Below, one piece after another: positions 44,256 to 52,682 of a stretch of 64,000 bases of DNA. The notes beneath the pieces are model-generated. The model ran no database searches and was not told where the DNA came from. It saw nothing but the letters and a program-made list of their open reading frames with translations. Position 1 is the stretch's first letter. Each line of letters opens with the position of its first letter. Source of the DNA: Litorimonas sp964565335 (GTDB taxonomy: Bacteria; Pseudomonadota; Alphaproteobacteria; Caulobacterales; Maricaulaceae); contig CAZMEN010000002.1 in assembly GCA_964565335.1 (NCBI GenBank), positions 30,143 to 94,142 of the forward strand. The letters run 5' to 3'. Both the position numbers and the translations under genes were made by a program.

Positions 44256-45005
44256 ATGAAGATTGCCATTATCCTTATTGCCTCGGCCTTTATCACCGCC
44301 GGAATTTCCGGTGTGTTTGGTATGGCGGGCGGGCTAATATTCTTGGGCATTATTGCTACCTTCCTTACGGTAGCCGAAGCCATGGTGGTTCACGGCGCGG
44401 TTCAAAGCGTCAGTAATTGTTACCGAGCCTATCTACTGCGCGGCGGATTAAGATGGGATATTTTAGCGTGGCAGGCCCTGGGCGCTATTCCCATGACAGC
44501 CTTGCTTCTTTGGGCCTCCGTCAGCCTTAATAAAGGACAGCTTTTTCTAGCCCTCGGTGTGTTGCCGCTTTTTCTTTGGCTCCCCAAAGGCTGGCTTCAA
44601 GGGGATGTGGAGAAACCGCCACACGCTGTTTTATGCGGCGCTATGGTGATGGGGCTTAATTTGACCGCAGGGGTCGCAGGGCCGGCTCTAGACTTTTTCT
44701 ATGTTAAAACAGCTTTGACGCGGCATGAAATTGTGGCCACCAAGGCTTTGACCATGTTTGCCTCACATATTGTTAAAATCCTCTATTTTGGGATTCCACT
44801 TTTCCTTGCCAGTGATTTAGCCGGATTGCCGCCCCTTTGGATTTTCTTAGCCTGCATCCCTGCCGTCATGATGGGAACATTCCTTGGAACCCAGTTGCTA
44901 AAACGGTTCTCTGATGTCGGTTTCAGGTCTGTTACGCGAACGCTCGTGACGGTCATCGGGTTTATCTATTTTCTCCGAGGCCTGATTTTGGTTGGAGTTT
45001 TGTGA
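44256..45005 (+). CDS. TauE/SafE (TSUP) family anion exporter
   Basis: The 249-residue protein has about seven hydrophobic helices and the TSUP signature near the N-terminus (GISGVFGMAGGLIFLGIIATFL). TSUP proteins move sulfite, sulfoacetate or other anions across the inner membrane; the substrate is unknown. The 3' end overlaps the convergent DMT transporter gene by 44 nt. It is divergent from the coiled-coil gene with a CtrA-type site between. Confidence 0.85.
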   Translation: MKIAIILIASAFITAGISGVFGMAGGLIFLGIIATFLTVAEAMVVHGAVQSVSNCYRAYLLRGGLRWDILAWQALGAIPMTALLLWASVSLNKGQLFLALGVLPLFLWLPKGWLQGDVEKPPHAVLCGAMVMGLNLTAGVAGPALDFFYVKTALTRHEIVATKALTMFASHIVKILYFGIPLFLASDLAGLPPLWIFLACIPAVMMGTFLGTQLLKRFSDVGFRSVTRTLVTVIGFIYFLRGLILVGVL

Positions 45006-46005
45006 GGGTCGATTTTAGCGGCGGCCGAGAATTGAGCCACATATAAAGCCCAATCCCTGACAAGGTTATGACTGTCCCGACCCCGTCCCACAAAGCAAAT
45101 GGCTCACCCAACACTAATATCGCGGCGACGATCGTGGCCAAAGGCCCGAGCATGCCCATAACGGCCACTGTCTGAGCGCCTATGCGGCCAATTGAAATGT
45201 TAATGAGAAAACTCGGCAATATGGTGGATACAAAAGCAATGGTCGCGCCCAATATGTAAATACGTGGTGGAAGGTCGAGCGCTTGCGCAATACCACCATC
45301 AGCCAAGCTTTGAGCCAGGAAATGCAAAATAATTGTCGTCGCGGCAGCAATCATAGCCATACAGGTAAAGACCTTTGACCCCACCGCATCAATCATGCGT
45401 TTAGCAATCAATTGAAACAAAGCGAATATAATGGCGGCCCCTAGAATCAGCGCGCTGCCAAGCGGCACATTTACGCCCGTCGCAATATCACCCCCAATAA
45501 ACACAATAGCTAGGCCGCTATAGGCCAGAATAATCGCTAATATACCCGAGCGCGTAATCGTCCCGCCGAAAAACAAAGCGCCGAAAAGGACAACAAAGAC
45601 GGGGTAAGTAAATAATATCAACCGCTCCAACTGCGCGGTGATTAATTTCAACCCCGCGAAATCGAGATAGGTACAAAAATGATACCCCATGACACCCAGA
45701 ATAGCGGCTTGAACAACACGCTTAAACGGAACACCGCCCTTTTGTCTTAAGCTGAAATATAAAATGGCGATATAGACAGGCAGGGCAAAGCCCATGCGCA
45801 GCGTCATCAATGTAATGGCATCCAAATCATTTGCCGCCATTCCGCCGCCCGGCAAATAGGCCAGCTTCACAAATATTGCCTTCATAGAATAAAGCATCGC
45901 GCCTAATGCGGCGAAAAGATAGGCCCAGCTTTCTTTCGGCGTCGACGTCTTTGTCGGCTCAGATAGTAAAGCTTCGGAGGTCGTGTTACGAAAATTCGGA
46001 CGCAT
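44962..46005 (-). CDS. EamA/DMT-family transporter
   Basis: The 347-residue protein carries two five-helix EamA repeats (ten hydrophobic segments), with ERLILFTYPVFVVLFGALFFGG in the first half and GPLATIVAAILVLGEPFALWDGVG in the second, the typical EamA pattern. It should export a small metabolite. The ATG at 46005 shares one base with the tadA stop (TGATG), so it is probably expressed with tadA. Its last 44 nt overlap the TauE/SafE gene tail to tail. Confidence 0.9.
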   Translation of the reverse strand: MRPNFRNTTSEALLSEPTKTSTPKESWAYLFAALGAMLYSMKAIFVKLAYLPGGGMAANDLDAITLMTLRMGFALPVYIAILYFSLRQKGGVPFKRVVQAAILGVMGYHFCTYLDFAGLKLITAQLERLILFTYPVFVVLFGALFFGGTITRSGILAIILAYSGLAIVFIGGDIATGVNVPLGSALILGAAIIFALFQLIAKRMIDAVGSKVFTCMAMIAAATTIILHFLAQSLADGGIAQALDLPPRIYILGATIAFVSTILPSFLINISIGRIGAQTVAVMGMLGPLATIVAAILVLGEPFALWDGVGTVITLSGIGLYMWLNSRPPLKSTLTKLQPKSGLGENR

Positions 46006-46502
46006 CAGCGCGCGTCTTTCGCGGTGCTACTTCTCTGCTTTTGTTTGACGCGACGTTTTTGTTTGAAGAAACGTTTGAGCACGTCTGAGCACTCTTGCGC
46101 TAAAACCCCTGATTTTATGTCGGGACGGTGGTGACAACTGGCTTGATTGAAAAATTGAACACCGCTTTCTACCGCCCCGCCTTTGGGGTCAGACGCGCCG
46201 TAAATAATCCGGGCAATACGCGCATTCGCGATTGCCCCTGCGCACATCGTGCAGGGTTCCAAAGTCACATAAAGATGCAGCCCGTTCAGTCGGTAATTTC
46301 CTGTTTTATAAGCCCCGTCCCTGAGCGCCAAAACCTCTGCATGAGCCGTCGGGTCACAAATACCAATGGGGGCATTGCCGGTGCGCGCGATGATTTCATC
46401 AGTCTCGGGGTTGACCAAGACCGCGCCGACAGGCACTTCGCCCCTCAAACTTGCCGCTTGCGCTTCTGCCAAAGCCAAGCGCATATAGTCTTCATCAGTC
46501 AT
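46005..46502 (-). CDS. tadA: tRNA-specific adenosine deaminase TadA
   Basis: TadA converts wobble adenosine 34 of tRNA-Arg to inosine. The 165-residue protein has the zinc deaminase motifs HAEVLAL (His and catalytic Glu) and PCTMCAGAI (two Cys ligands). It also has the EVPVGAVLV start and NHRPD/HHRPD-like segment near the C-terminus (CHHRPDIKSG). The C-terminal tail is basic. It is divergent from the pseudouridine synthase by 38 bp and coupled to the downstream DMT transporter. Confidence 0.93.
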   Translation of the reverse strand: MTDEDYMRLALAEAQAASLRGEVPVGAVLVNPETDEIIARTGNAPIGICDPTAHAEVLALRDGAYKTGNYRLNGLHLYVTLEPCTMCAGAIANARIARIIYGASDPKGGAVESGVQFFNQASCHHRPDIKSGVLAQECSDVLKRFFKQKRRVKQKQRSSTAKDAR

Positions 46503-46540
46503 AGCGCTCTTTGAGACGCGAAAACCCGAACGGTCAAGTC

Positions 46541-47575
46541 ATGCCCGATATGCAAAAACAGAAGAATGCCGGTAAAAAGGAAACTTTCGCGCAAAAACCG
46601 GGTGATCGTATTGCGAAATATCTGGCGCGCGTCGGCGTCGCCTCTCGCCGCGATGTAGAACGCATGATTGAAGAAGGCCGCGTGAAAGTGAACGGCACGG
46701 TTCTGACGACGCCTGCTTTCAAAGTGACCGGAAAAGAAAAAATCCTCGTCGATAATGCGCCTGTTGCAGAGAAAGATATTCCGCGCATGTGGCGTTATCA
46801 CAAACCCGATGGTCTGGTGACATCCCATAAGGACGAGCAAGGACGGCGCACCATGTTCGAAGCCCTCCCGACAGATATGCCGCGCGTTATATCTGTGGGT
46901 CGTCTTGACCTCACATCCGAAGGGCTCATCCTGCTTACAAATGACGGCGAACTCGCCCGCCAATTAGAACTGCCCAGCACCGGATGGTCCCGCCGTTACC
47001 GCGCGCGCGCCTATGGTAAAGTCACGCAGGAACAATTGGACACTTTAAAAAAAGGGGTTGTCATTGACGGCATCCCGACAGGCGAAATCATCGCCACATT
47101 AGATCGCCAGCAAGGCGATAATGCGTGGATTAATGTGACGTTACATGACGGCAAAAACCGCGAAATCCGCCGCGCTCTTGAAACGCTGAACCTCCAAGTA
47201 AATCGCCTCATCCGCGTCTCTTATGGCCCCTATATGTTGGGGGATTTGAGTAAGGGCGGATGCGAGGAAATTAAAACCCGTGTTCTGCGCGATCAAGTGG
47301 GTCACTTGATTGACATTCCAGAGGAAAAAGTCGTTATCCGAAAACCCAAACGCGGCAGCTTCGCCAGTGCTAAACGGTTTCAGGATAAGCCGTCCACTGA
47401 CAAAGACGCCAAGACGCCCAAAGGCCGAGGGCGCTTCGCCAAGGCCGTGACTAAGCCGAAAACTAAAGCTGGAACGCGACCGCCAAAAAACAATGCAGGG
47501 AAGGCGTATGGTAAACCGGGCGGCAAAATGTCAGGAAAATTCGCGCCAAGAGGTCAGGGACGAGGCAAGAAATAG
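46541..47575 (+). CDS. rRNA pseudouridine synthase (RsuA/RluB family)
   Basis: This RsuA-family enzyme has an N-terminal S4 domain (RIAKYLARVGVASRRDVERMI, about residues 22-42). The catalytic Asp lies in VGRLDLTSEGLILLTNDGEL (about 115-135), with the DGKNREIRR motif later. The last ~70 residues are a Lys/Gly/Pro-rich disordered tail, probably for rRNA binding. It modifies 23S or 16S rRNA during ribosome assembly. ATG at 46541 is preferred over a TTG at 46511. It sits directly before rsmD, whose ATG follows its stop with no gap. Confidence 0.9.
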   Translation: MPDMQKQKNAGKKETFAQKPGDRIAKYLARVGVASRRDVERMIEEGRVKVNGTVLTTPAFKVTGKEKILVDNAPVAEKDIPRMWRYHKPDGLVTSHKDEQGRRTMFEALPTDMPRVISVGRLDLTSEGLILLTNDGELARQLELPSTGWSRRYRARAYGKVTQEQLDTLKKGVVIDGIPTGEIIATLDRQQGDNAWINVTLHDGKNREIRRALETLNLQVNRLIRVSYGPYMLGDLSKGGCEEIKTRVLRDQVGHLIDIPEEKVVIRKPKRGSFASAKRFQDKPSTDKDAKTPKGRGRFAKAVTKPKTKAGTRPPKNNAGKAYGKPGGKMSGKFAPRGQGRGKK

Positions 47576-48145
47576 ATGCGAATAGTCACGGGGTCATTAC
47601 GGGGGCGGAACATCATTACCCCTGCTGGGCGAAAAACTCGCCCCACAAGCGACCAAACGCGCGAATCTATCTTTAATATCCTCTCACACGCAGACTGGGC
47701 CCCTGAATTAGAGGGCGCCATTGTCGCCGATATCTTTGCAGGCTCTGGTGCCTTAGGGTTGGAGGCTATATCACGCGGCGCAGAATTTTGTCTATTTGTT
47801 GAAACAGAACCCAAAGCGCGCGGCGCTATTCGCGATAATATCGACACAATGGGGCTATTCGGATGCACGCGCCTGCACCGCCATGATGCCACGCGGCTAA
47901 AAATCGCTCCCGGAAACCTCCGCGGCCCCTTCACACATATCTTTATGGACCCACCCTATAATAAAGGCCTCTGGAAACCGGTTCTATCTCGCCTGAAAGA
48001 GCAAGGCTTGCTCGCTGAAAACGGCGTGATTATTTTAGAAGAAAGCAAAGACGCGGAGATTGATGCGCGGGGGTTCGAGGTTCTGGCAGATAAGACCTGG
48101 GGCGCGGCACGTGTTTTGTTTCTACGCCAAGAGACATCTGCATAA
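47576..48145 (+). CDS. rsmD: 16S rRNA (guanine966-N2)-methyltransferase RsmD
   Basis: RsmD methylates G966 of 16S rRNA. The 189-residue protein has MRIVTGSLRGR, the RPTSDQTRESIFNIL motif, the SAM-binding IFAGSGALGLEAISRGA and the catalytic FMDPPYNKG. Adjacency to an RsuA-family synthase is a common pairing. The last 5 nt of the coding region overlap the TauE/SafE remnant frame. Confidence 0.94.
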   Translation: MRIVTGSLRGRNIITPAGRKTRPTSDQTRESIFNILSHADWAPELEGAIVADIFAGSGALGLEAISRGAEFCLFVETEPKARGAIRDNIDTMGLFGCTRLHRHDATRLKIAPGNLRGPFTHIFMDPPYNKGLWKPVLSRLKEQGLLAENGVIILEESKDAEIDARGFEVLADKTWGAARVLFLRQETSA

Positions 48146-48254
48146 AATCACCGGTATTGTGGATTCCATCGCCCTTGGGGGTGGATTACTGACAATTCCG
48201 GCTCTTTTATTGGAGGGCATTCCCCCGCTTACGACATTAGGAACAAACAGTTAA
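48141..48254 (+). pseudogene. N-terminal remnant of a TauE/SafE (TSUP) gene
   Basis: Directly after rsmD a frame reads GIVDSIALGGGLLTIPALLL and then EGIPPLTTLGTNS before a TAA stop. This is the conserved N-terminal TSUP repeat (fid-x-x-GGGG-l-x-x-PaLL-x-x-Gl-p-P-x-x-alGTN). It lacks a start codon of its own and the remaining ~200 residues. It is a relic, different from the intact TSUP gene at 44256 (different motif residues), and seems to have been cut on both sides. Confidence 0.7.
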
Positions 48255-48346
48255 AAAGCCACACAAGCATCAGAGCCGAAGATGTCGACAAACCGTGAAA
48301 CTCATTTTCGATACATCAAGTGATAACGGAGTTATTCATTGAAAAA

Positions 48347-48368
48347 ACCGAGCCCTTTCAGGCTCGGT
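48347..48368 (-). terminator. Terminator of ompW-like gene
   Basis: ACCGAGCC and GGCTCGGT form an 8-bp stem with a CTTTCA loop. On the minus strand it is followed by six T residues, about 25 bp past the stop. Confidence 0.9.
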
Positions 48369-48393
48369 CTCATAAAATATTTATCGGATAGAC

Positions 48394-49044
48394 CTAGAAA
48401 CGTCGTCCGACACCAACACCGAAAATCCACGGGTCAATATCCACATCGGCTGCAACACGTCCTGCGGCACCTGCATTTACATTCACATCCGTGCTAAGGA
48501 AAACCTTCTTCACATCCAAGTTAAAAAAGTAAGTGTCATTCACAGGGATGTCCGCCCCCGCCTGCAATGACAATCCAAAAGTATTGTCGTAATTTACACT
48601 AACCGCATCCCCCGGATCATTATCATAGAAGAATGTGTAGTTCACACCCGCGCCCAAATAAGGACGGATCGCGCCGCGCGGATTAAAGTGATATTGTAGA
48701 TTAATCGTTGGCGGCAAAAGTGTGACATCACCTAAGTCAACATCACCCAAGGAAGAGTTTCTTACGCTGACATCATGCGGGTTCGTCGCCAAAATGAGTT
48801 CCGCTGCGATATTTTCCGTAAAGAAGTATGAAATATCTAATTCAGGGACAACCCGGTTAGAGATTTCAGCCTCGCCGCCGATTGTATCAATTTCTGCACT
48901 CTCATCCGGAACGATGTTCAAAGCTCTGAGACGGATTAACCACGGATCCTCAACATCTCCCGCATAAGCAGGGACAACATAAGCCATGCTTAACGCAGAT
49001 GCGCCCACACCGATCATGAGCTTTTTAACAGATTTGAACGACAT
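48394..49044 (-). CDS. OmpW-family outer membrane protein
   Basis: The 216-residue protein has a signal peptide (about 1-28, ending VVPAYAG), followed by an OmpW-type eight-stranded barrel with the DPWLIRLRALNIVPDES start. LLPPTINLQYHFNPRGAIRPYLGAGVNYTFF is the OmpW pattern, and the protein ends FGVGVGRRF with the terminal Phe. It forms a small hydrophobic channel in the outer membrane. Monocistronic, with a strong terminator. Confidence 0.92.
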   Translation of the reverse strand: MSFKSVKKLMIGVGASALSMAYVVPAYAGDVEDPWLIRLRALNIVPDESAEIDTIGGEAEISNRVVPELDISYFFTENIAAELILATNPHDVSVRNSSLGDVDLGDVTLLPPTINLQYHFNPRGAIRPYLGAGVNYTFFYDNDPGDAVSVNYDNTFGLSLQAGADIPVNDTYFFNLDVKKVFLSTDVNVNAGAAGRVAADVDIDPWIFGVGVGRRF

Positions 49045-49193
49045 AAAAATTCCTTTGCATATGTATCAGTAATCTACGCGCGCCGGATAAAGAAGAAATT
49101 TACATAGCGAAAATATAATGTGGTTATGCTTTATATAGACTCTAACTATGAACACTTAAGCGTGTCCGTAATCCGTAAGAATTAATTAATTCC

Positions 49194-51095
49194 CTAACGC
49201 CGCCCAAATAACCGCTCAATATCGGCCAGCTTCAATTCCACATAAGTCGGCCTGCCATGATTGCACTGCCCCGAATGCGGGGTGGCTTCCATTTGCCTTA
49301 AGAGCGCATTCATTTCTTGGCCGTTTAGCCTGCGCCCAGCCCTGACGGAGCCGTGGCATGCCATGGTTCCGCAAACATGTTCAAATTTTTCTTTGAGGCT
49401 AAGTGCTTCGTCATATTCTGAAATGTCATCGGCTAAATCACGAAGCAGACCTTGGATATCCATCTCGCCCAACAAAGCAGGCGTTTCGCGTACTGCGACA
49501 GCTCCTGTCCCGAAGGGTTCAATAATGAGGCCCATTTCGGCGAGTTCTTCCGACCGCGCCAAAAGATTTGCCGCATCGCTTTCACCCAAATCCACAATAT
49601 CGGGAATGAGGAGTGATTGTCGCTCCACCCCTTTATCGGCCATCGCCACCTTCATACGTTCATAAACGAGACGCTCATGGGCGGCGTGTTGGTCGACAAT
49701 AACAATCCCGTCCGAAGTTTGTGCAACCACATAAGTCTCATGCAATTGAGCCCGCGCAGCACCTAAGGGCTTCGCTGTCAAGTCGCTATCAGGCGAAGGG
49801 TATGGCGCGTAAGGATTAGGCGGATTGCCCTCATAAGCTTCTCCCATCTCTTCCACCTTGGCCGAGAATCCATCGACTAGGGGCTGCAAGGCCGGGTCAT
49901 TACGATAAGGCGCTTGGTAGTTCGGCGCATAGCCTCCGCGATTGGAGCTGTAATTGCCTTGTAAGGGCATTGCTGCTTGGCCGCCCATTGCCTGACCGCC
50001 GATTCCCTGCCCTGCCTGAATACGCCCTAAAGCATAATCGCTCACCGTTGTACTGGCGCGATGTCCCGCCTCTTCCAGTGCCAGCCGTATTCCCTTAACA
50101 ATCAAACCTCTCACAAGGCCCGGATTACGAAAGCGCACTTCGCTTTTGGCGGGGTGCACATTCACATCGACATGCTCTTGTGGCAGATCGACATAGAGCG
50201 CAACGACAGCGTGGCGGTCACGAGCGAGATAGTCTTGGTAGGCCCCTCTCACTGCGCCGTGCAGTAATTTGTCCCGGACCGGTCGCCCATTGACGAATAA
50301 ATATTGATGTTGGGAATTACCCCGCGAATAAGTCGGCAGTCCCGCAAAGCCGCTTAGAGCAATATTTTCTCTAATCTGGTCTATGGCGACCGCATTTGCG
50401 CTGAAATCCTGCCCTAAAATACCGGCCAAACGCGCCAAACGCCCGTCTGCATCATCGCTTTGCGCGGCGAGCTTCAAACTCACCCGCGCAGGCGTTCCCA
50501 AAGTCATTCCGACAGATGGGTTCGCCATGGCCAGACGCTTAACGGTATCAGAAATCGCCATGGCTTCGCTACGTTCAGATTTCAGGAACTTTAAACGCGC
50601 AGGCGTGGCATAGAATAAATCTCGCACTTCGACCCGTGTCCCGTGAAGACCGAAACGGGCAGCAGGGCGAATAGGTTTGACGTCTCCGCCTTCGACTCGC
50701 AACTCCCACGCGCTATCCGCATCCATGGTCTGGCTGAGCAGGCTCAAGCGCGACACAGATCCGATGGACGGCAAAGCCTCGCCGCGAAAGCCCATAGTGG
50801 AGATATTCAATAAATCCCATTCGCCCATCGCATTCGGGGCGAGTTTGGATGTGGCGTGGCGCTCTATCGCAATCGGTAGTTCTTCGGGGCTCATGCCCCG
50901 CCCATCATCCGTAATGGAAATCAGCGTGCGCCCGCCATCTTCATAGCGGATGTCGACCTGAGTGGCCCCTGCATCAATGGCGTTTTCCACTAGCTCTTTG
51001 ATAACGCTGGAAGGGCGCTCGATAACTTCACCCGCCGCAATACGGTTGACCGTTTCATTGGGCAATCGCCGAATCGAAATGTGGGAAGCGCTCAT
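49194..51095 (-). CDS. mutL: DNA mismatch repair protein MutL
   Basis: MutL links MutS mismatch recognition to strand removal. The 633-residue protein has the GHKL ATPase motifs (RIAAGEVIERPSSVIKELVENAIDAGATQ, DDGRGM, TMGFRGEALPSI) and the FVNGRPVRDKLL segment. A Gly/Gln/Asn-rich linker spans about 345-430, and the C-terminal dimerisation domain carries the QHAAHER motif and ends HSGQCNHGRPT, suggesting metal-site residues. The only reasonable ATG (51095) comes straight after a terminator-like hairpin and T-run; see the adjacent feature. No mutS is in the window. Confidence 0.94.
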   Translation of the reverse strand: MSASHISIRRLPNETVNRIAAGEVIERPSSVIKELVENAIDAGATQVDIRYEDGGRTLISITDDGRGMSPEELPIAIERHATSKLAPNAMGEWDLLNISTMGFRGEALPSIGSVSRLSLLSQTMDADSAWELRVEGGDVKPIRPAARFGLHGTRVEVRDLFYATPARLKFLKSERSEAMAISDTVKRLAMANPSVGMTLGTPARVSLKLAAQSDDADGRLARLAGILGQDFSANAVAIDQIRENIALSGFAGLPTYSRGNSQHQYLFVNGRPVRDKLLHGAVRGAYQDYLARDRHAVVALYVDLPQEHVDVNVHPAKSEVRFRNPGLVRGLIVKGIRLALEEAGHRASTTVSDYALGRIQAGQGIGGQAMGGQAAMPLQGNYSSNRGGYAPNYQAPYRNDPALQPLVDGFSAKVEEMGEAYEGNPPNPYAPYPSPDSDLTAKPLGAARAQLHETYVVAQTSDGIVIVDQHAAHERLVYERMKVAMADKGVERQSLLIPDIVDLGESDAANLLARSEELAEMGLIIEPFGTGAVAVRETPALLGEMDIQGLLRDLADDISEYDEALSLKEKFEHVCGTMACHGSVRAGRRLNGQEMNALLRQMEATPHSGQCNHGRPTYVELKLADIERLFGRR

Positions 51096-51128
51096 AAAAA
51101 AAGCCTAACGATAACGAGGTCGTTAGGC
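51096..51128 (-). promoter_or_regulatory. Terminator-like hairpin abutting the mutL start codon
   Basis: GCCTAACGA and TCGTTAGGC form a perfect 9-bp stem with an 8-nt loop, read on the minus strand, directly followed by TTTTTTT and then the ATG of mutL. The only ribosome-site-like AGG (in GTTAGGC) is in the 3' arm of the stem, 8 nt before the ATG. It could end the upstream DUF3035/lspA transcript and also mask the mutL ribosome site. Alternatively the hairpin is a terminator inserted by chance close to mutL. Confidence 0.8.
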
Positions 51129-51132
51129 CATA

Positions 51133-51210
51133 TTCTACAACAGCGAAAGCTGTGGACGTGAAAGGTTCGGGTTCTACAACAGCGAAAGCTGTGGACGTGA
51201 AAGGTTCGGG
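51133..51210. repeat. Two perfect 39-bp tandem repeats
   Basis: The unit at 51133-51171 is repeated exactly at 51172-51210. Each holds ACAGC-GAAA-GCTGT, a five-pair hairpin with a GAAA loop on the plus strand. The unit length is 13 codons. On the minus strand, in a frame other than that of the DUF3035 gene, it reads PEPFTSTAFAVVE twice. Confidence 0.95.
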
Positions 51211-51217
51211 CGCGCCC

Positions 51218-51760
51218 TTAAAGACCGGGGAGTTTCGGCCCGCCCGGACGTTTGGTAATGGTGACTTCACCGCCGCCTGTTGCCTTATTGATTGACTCGA
51301 TACGTTTGGCTTCAGCCTCAGAGTCAAGCGGTACAAGTTTTCCGTCCTGATCAACAAGCTGTCCATTTTGCCAGAACAAAATACGGCTAGTAAATCCGTC
51401 TGTTTTACGCTCGACAGAGTTTTGCCCATCAATTTCAATACGAATTTCAGGATTGGCGCGACCTACACCCGCTTTGGTCATGAGAACGACCTCGCCGCGT
51501 GTCGGCTCGGCGGCGTCAACATTACCAATTAGGGCCTCACGCGCAGCTTTTTGCGAATAGTTATTCTCTGATGAGCTTTCACCTAAACGTGGCGGGCGAA
51601 GATTATATTCTGGCGGCACCACCAATGGCGCTTTCGTCAGGATATTAAATTCATTCGGAGCTTCTTTCTTAAGGCCCAAAGCTTTGGAAGTTGATGTACA
51701 GCCCACCATTAAAGCAGAACTGGCTGTCACAAGAATAAGAGGCGCGATAATCCGGCGCAT
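51218..51760 (-). CDS. DUF3035-family lipoprotein
   Basis: This 180-residue protein has a lipoprotein signal ending LMVGCTST (Cys at residue 21). The conserved NEFNILTKAPLVVPPEYNLRPP element of DUF3035 follows at about 36-57. The rest is a polar region rich in Glu, Gly and Lys. It is usually next to lspA in Alphaproteobacteria, as here (72 bp after lspA). Function unknown; an envelope-associated role is likely. The 39-bp tandem repeats and the mutL hairpin lie in its 3' untranslated region. Confidence 0.85.
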   Translation of the reverse strand: MRRIIAPLILVTASSALMVGCTSTSKALGLKKEAPNEFNILTKAPLVVPPEYNLRPPRLGESSSENNYSQKAAREALIGNVDAAEPTRGEVVLMTKAGVGRANPEIRIEIDGQNSVERKTDGFTSRILFWQNGQLVDQDGKLVPLDSEAEAKRIESINKATGGGEVTITKRPGGPKLPGL

Positions 51761-51831
51761 AATGTCCGTCCTTCATCAAAAATTTAACCTGACATAGCCT
51801 CAAATAAAGCAGGGGCCAAGTGACCAAAATT

Positions 51832-52398
51832 TTATTTATCAGTATTCTTTGCTGCAGAAGTCGATTTTTCGTCTTTGTGGGTCAAAAAAGAACCTACCAA
51901 TAGCCCGATGACGCCGACCGTAATCGCGCTATCGGCGATATTAAAGACATATTGGAATTTAATATCGCTGAAGTCGATGAAGTCAGTCACCGCGCCAAAT
52001 AAGAATCGGTCAATGCCATTCCCGATAGCGCCGCCGATAACAAGACCGAAGGCCCAACGTGACAAACGATCCTTCGTTTGGCCCAACATCCAAAATAAAA
52101 GTGCACTCATGACGAGGGCAAAAATTGTGAGCCCCCACCGCTTTAAGGACGAATCGCCTTGTAATAGCCCCCAGCTAATCCCCTGATTACATAGAAGGCT
52201 GAGGTCAACGATCGGGCTGAATTCGTGTTTCAGTCGAATCTGAGGATTAAGCTCACAAATATTGATGGGGACTTTGAAAAACTTAATGGCGGCATACTTT
52301 GTAATTTGGTCAAAAATGACAACACATATAGGCAGAAGAATACCAAATTTCAGCCAAACACCTTTGCGGTCGTCGATTTGAATTTCATTTTCGGACAC
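51832..52398 (-). CDS. lspA: Signal peptidase II (prolipoprotein)
   Basis: LspA cuts lipoprotein signal peptides at the inner membrane. The protein has four hydrophobic segments and the aspartyl motifs: CNQGISWGLL, GGAIGNGIDRFLFG-AVTDFIDF (Asp) and NIADSAI (Asp), as in the family. GTG at 52398 (MSENEIQIDDRKGVWLKFG) has GAGG eight bases upstream, which favours this start (188 residues). The frame also opens at a TTG at 52455. The usual ileS is not present upstream. Confidence 0.9.
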   Translation of the reverse strand: MSENEIQIDDRKGVWLKFGILLPICVVIFDQITKYAAIKFFKVPINICELNPQIRLKHEFSPIVDLSLLCNQGISWGLLQGDSSLKRWGLTIFALVMSALLFWMLGQTKDRLSRWAFGLVIGGAIGNGIDRFLFGAVTDFIDFSDIKFQYVFNIADSAITVGVIGLLVGSFLTHKDEKSTSAAKNTDK

Positions 52399-52682
52399 AG
52401 GTGACGCCTCATATTTGATTTTGCGCGGCTTGCCATGATTAAATCCGTTTTGCAATTCTCTTCCTTCCCCATTCTTGCCGGCATATCCGAAGTTATTCCA
52501 GCAAATGTGGGGCCACTGAGCGCGGATTGCGCCGACATGACCCGAAAATTACGGATTTGATATGAAAATGTCTGTATTTGTAACCAATATATCATTGGCG
52601 AAGCGGACCTGACCCGTTAGACCATTTCAAAAGCAATTGCGGTTGAGCCATCAACACGCCCTCGCCCATGGATAATTGACTT

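Noticed and set aside
49179..49192. GAATTAATTAATTC palindrome before the mutL stop
   Set aside because: A simple AT-rich palindrome between convergent-like gene ends; chance cannot be excluded and there is no other signal.
51055..51438. 127-codon minus-strand frame covering the tandem repeats
   Set aside because: It overlaps the DUF3035 and mutL genes in another frame and lacks its own ribosome site; treated as a possible reading of the repeat, not as a gene.
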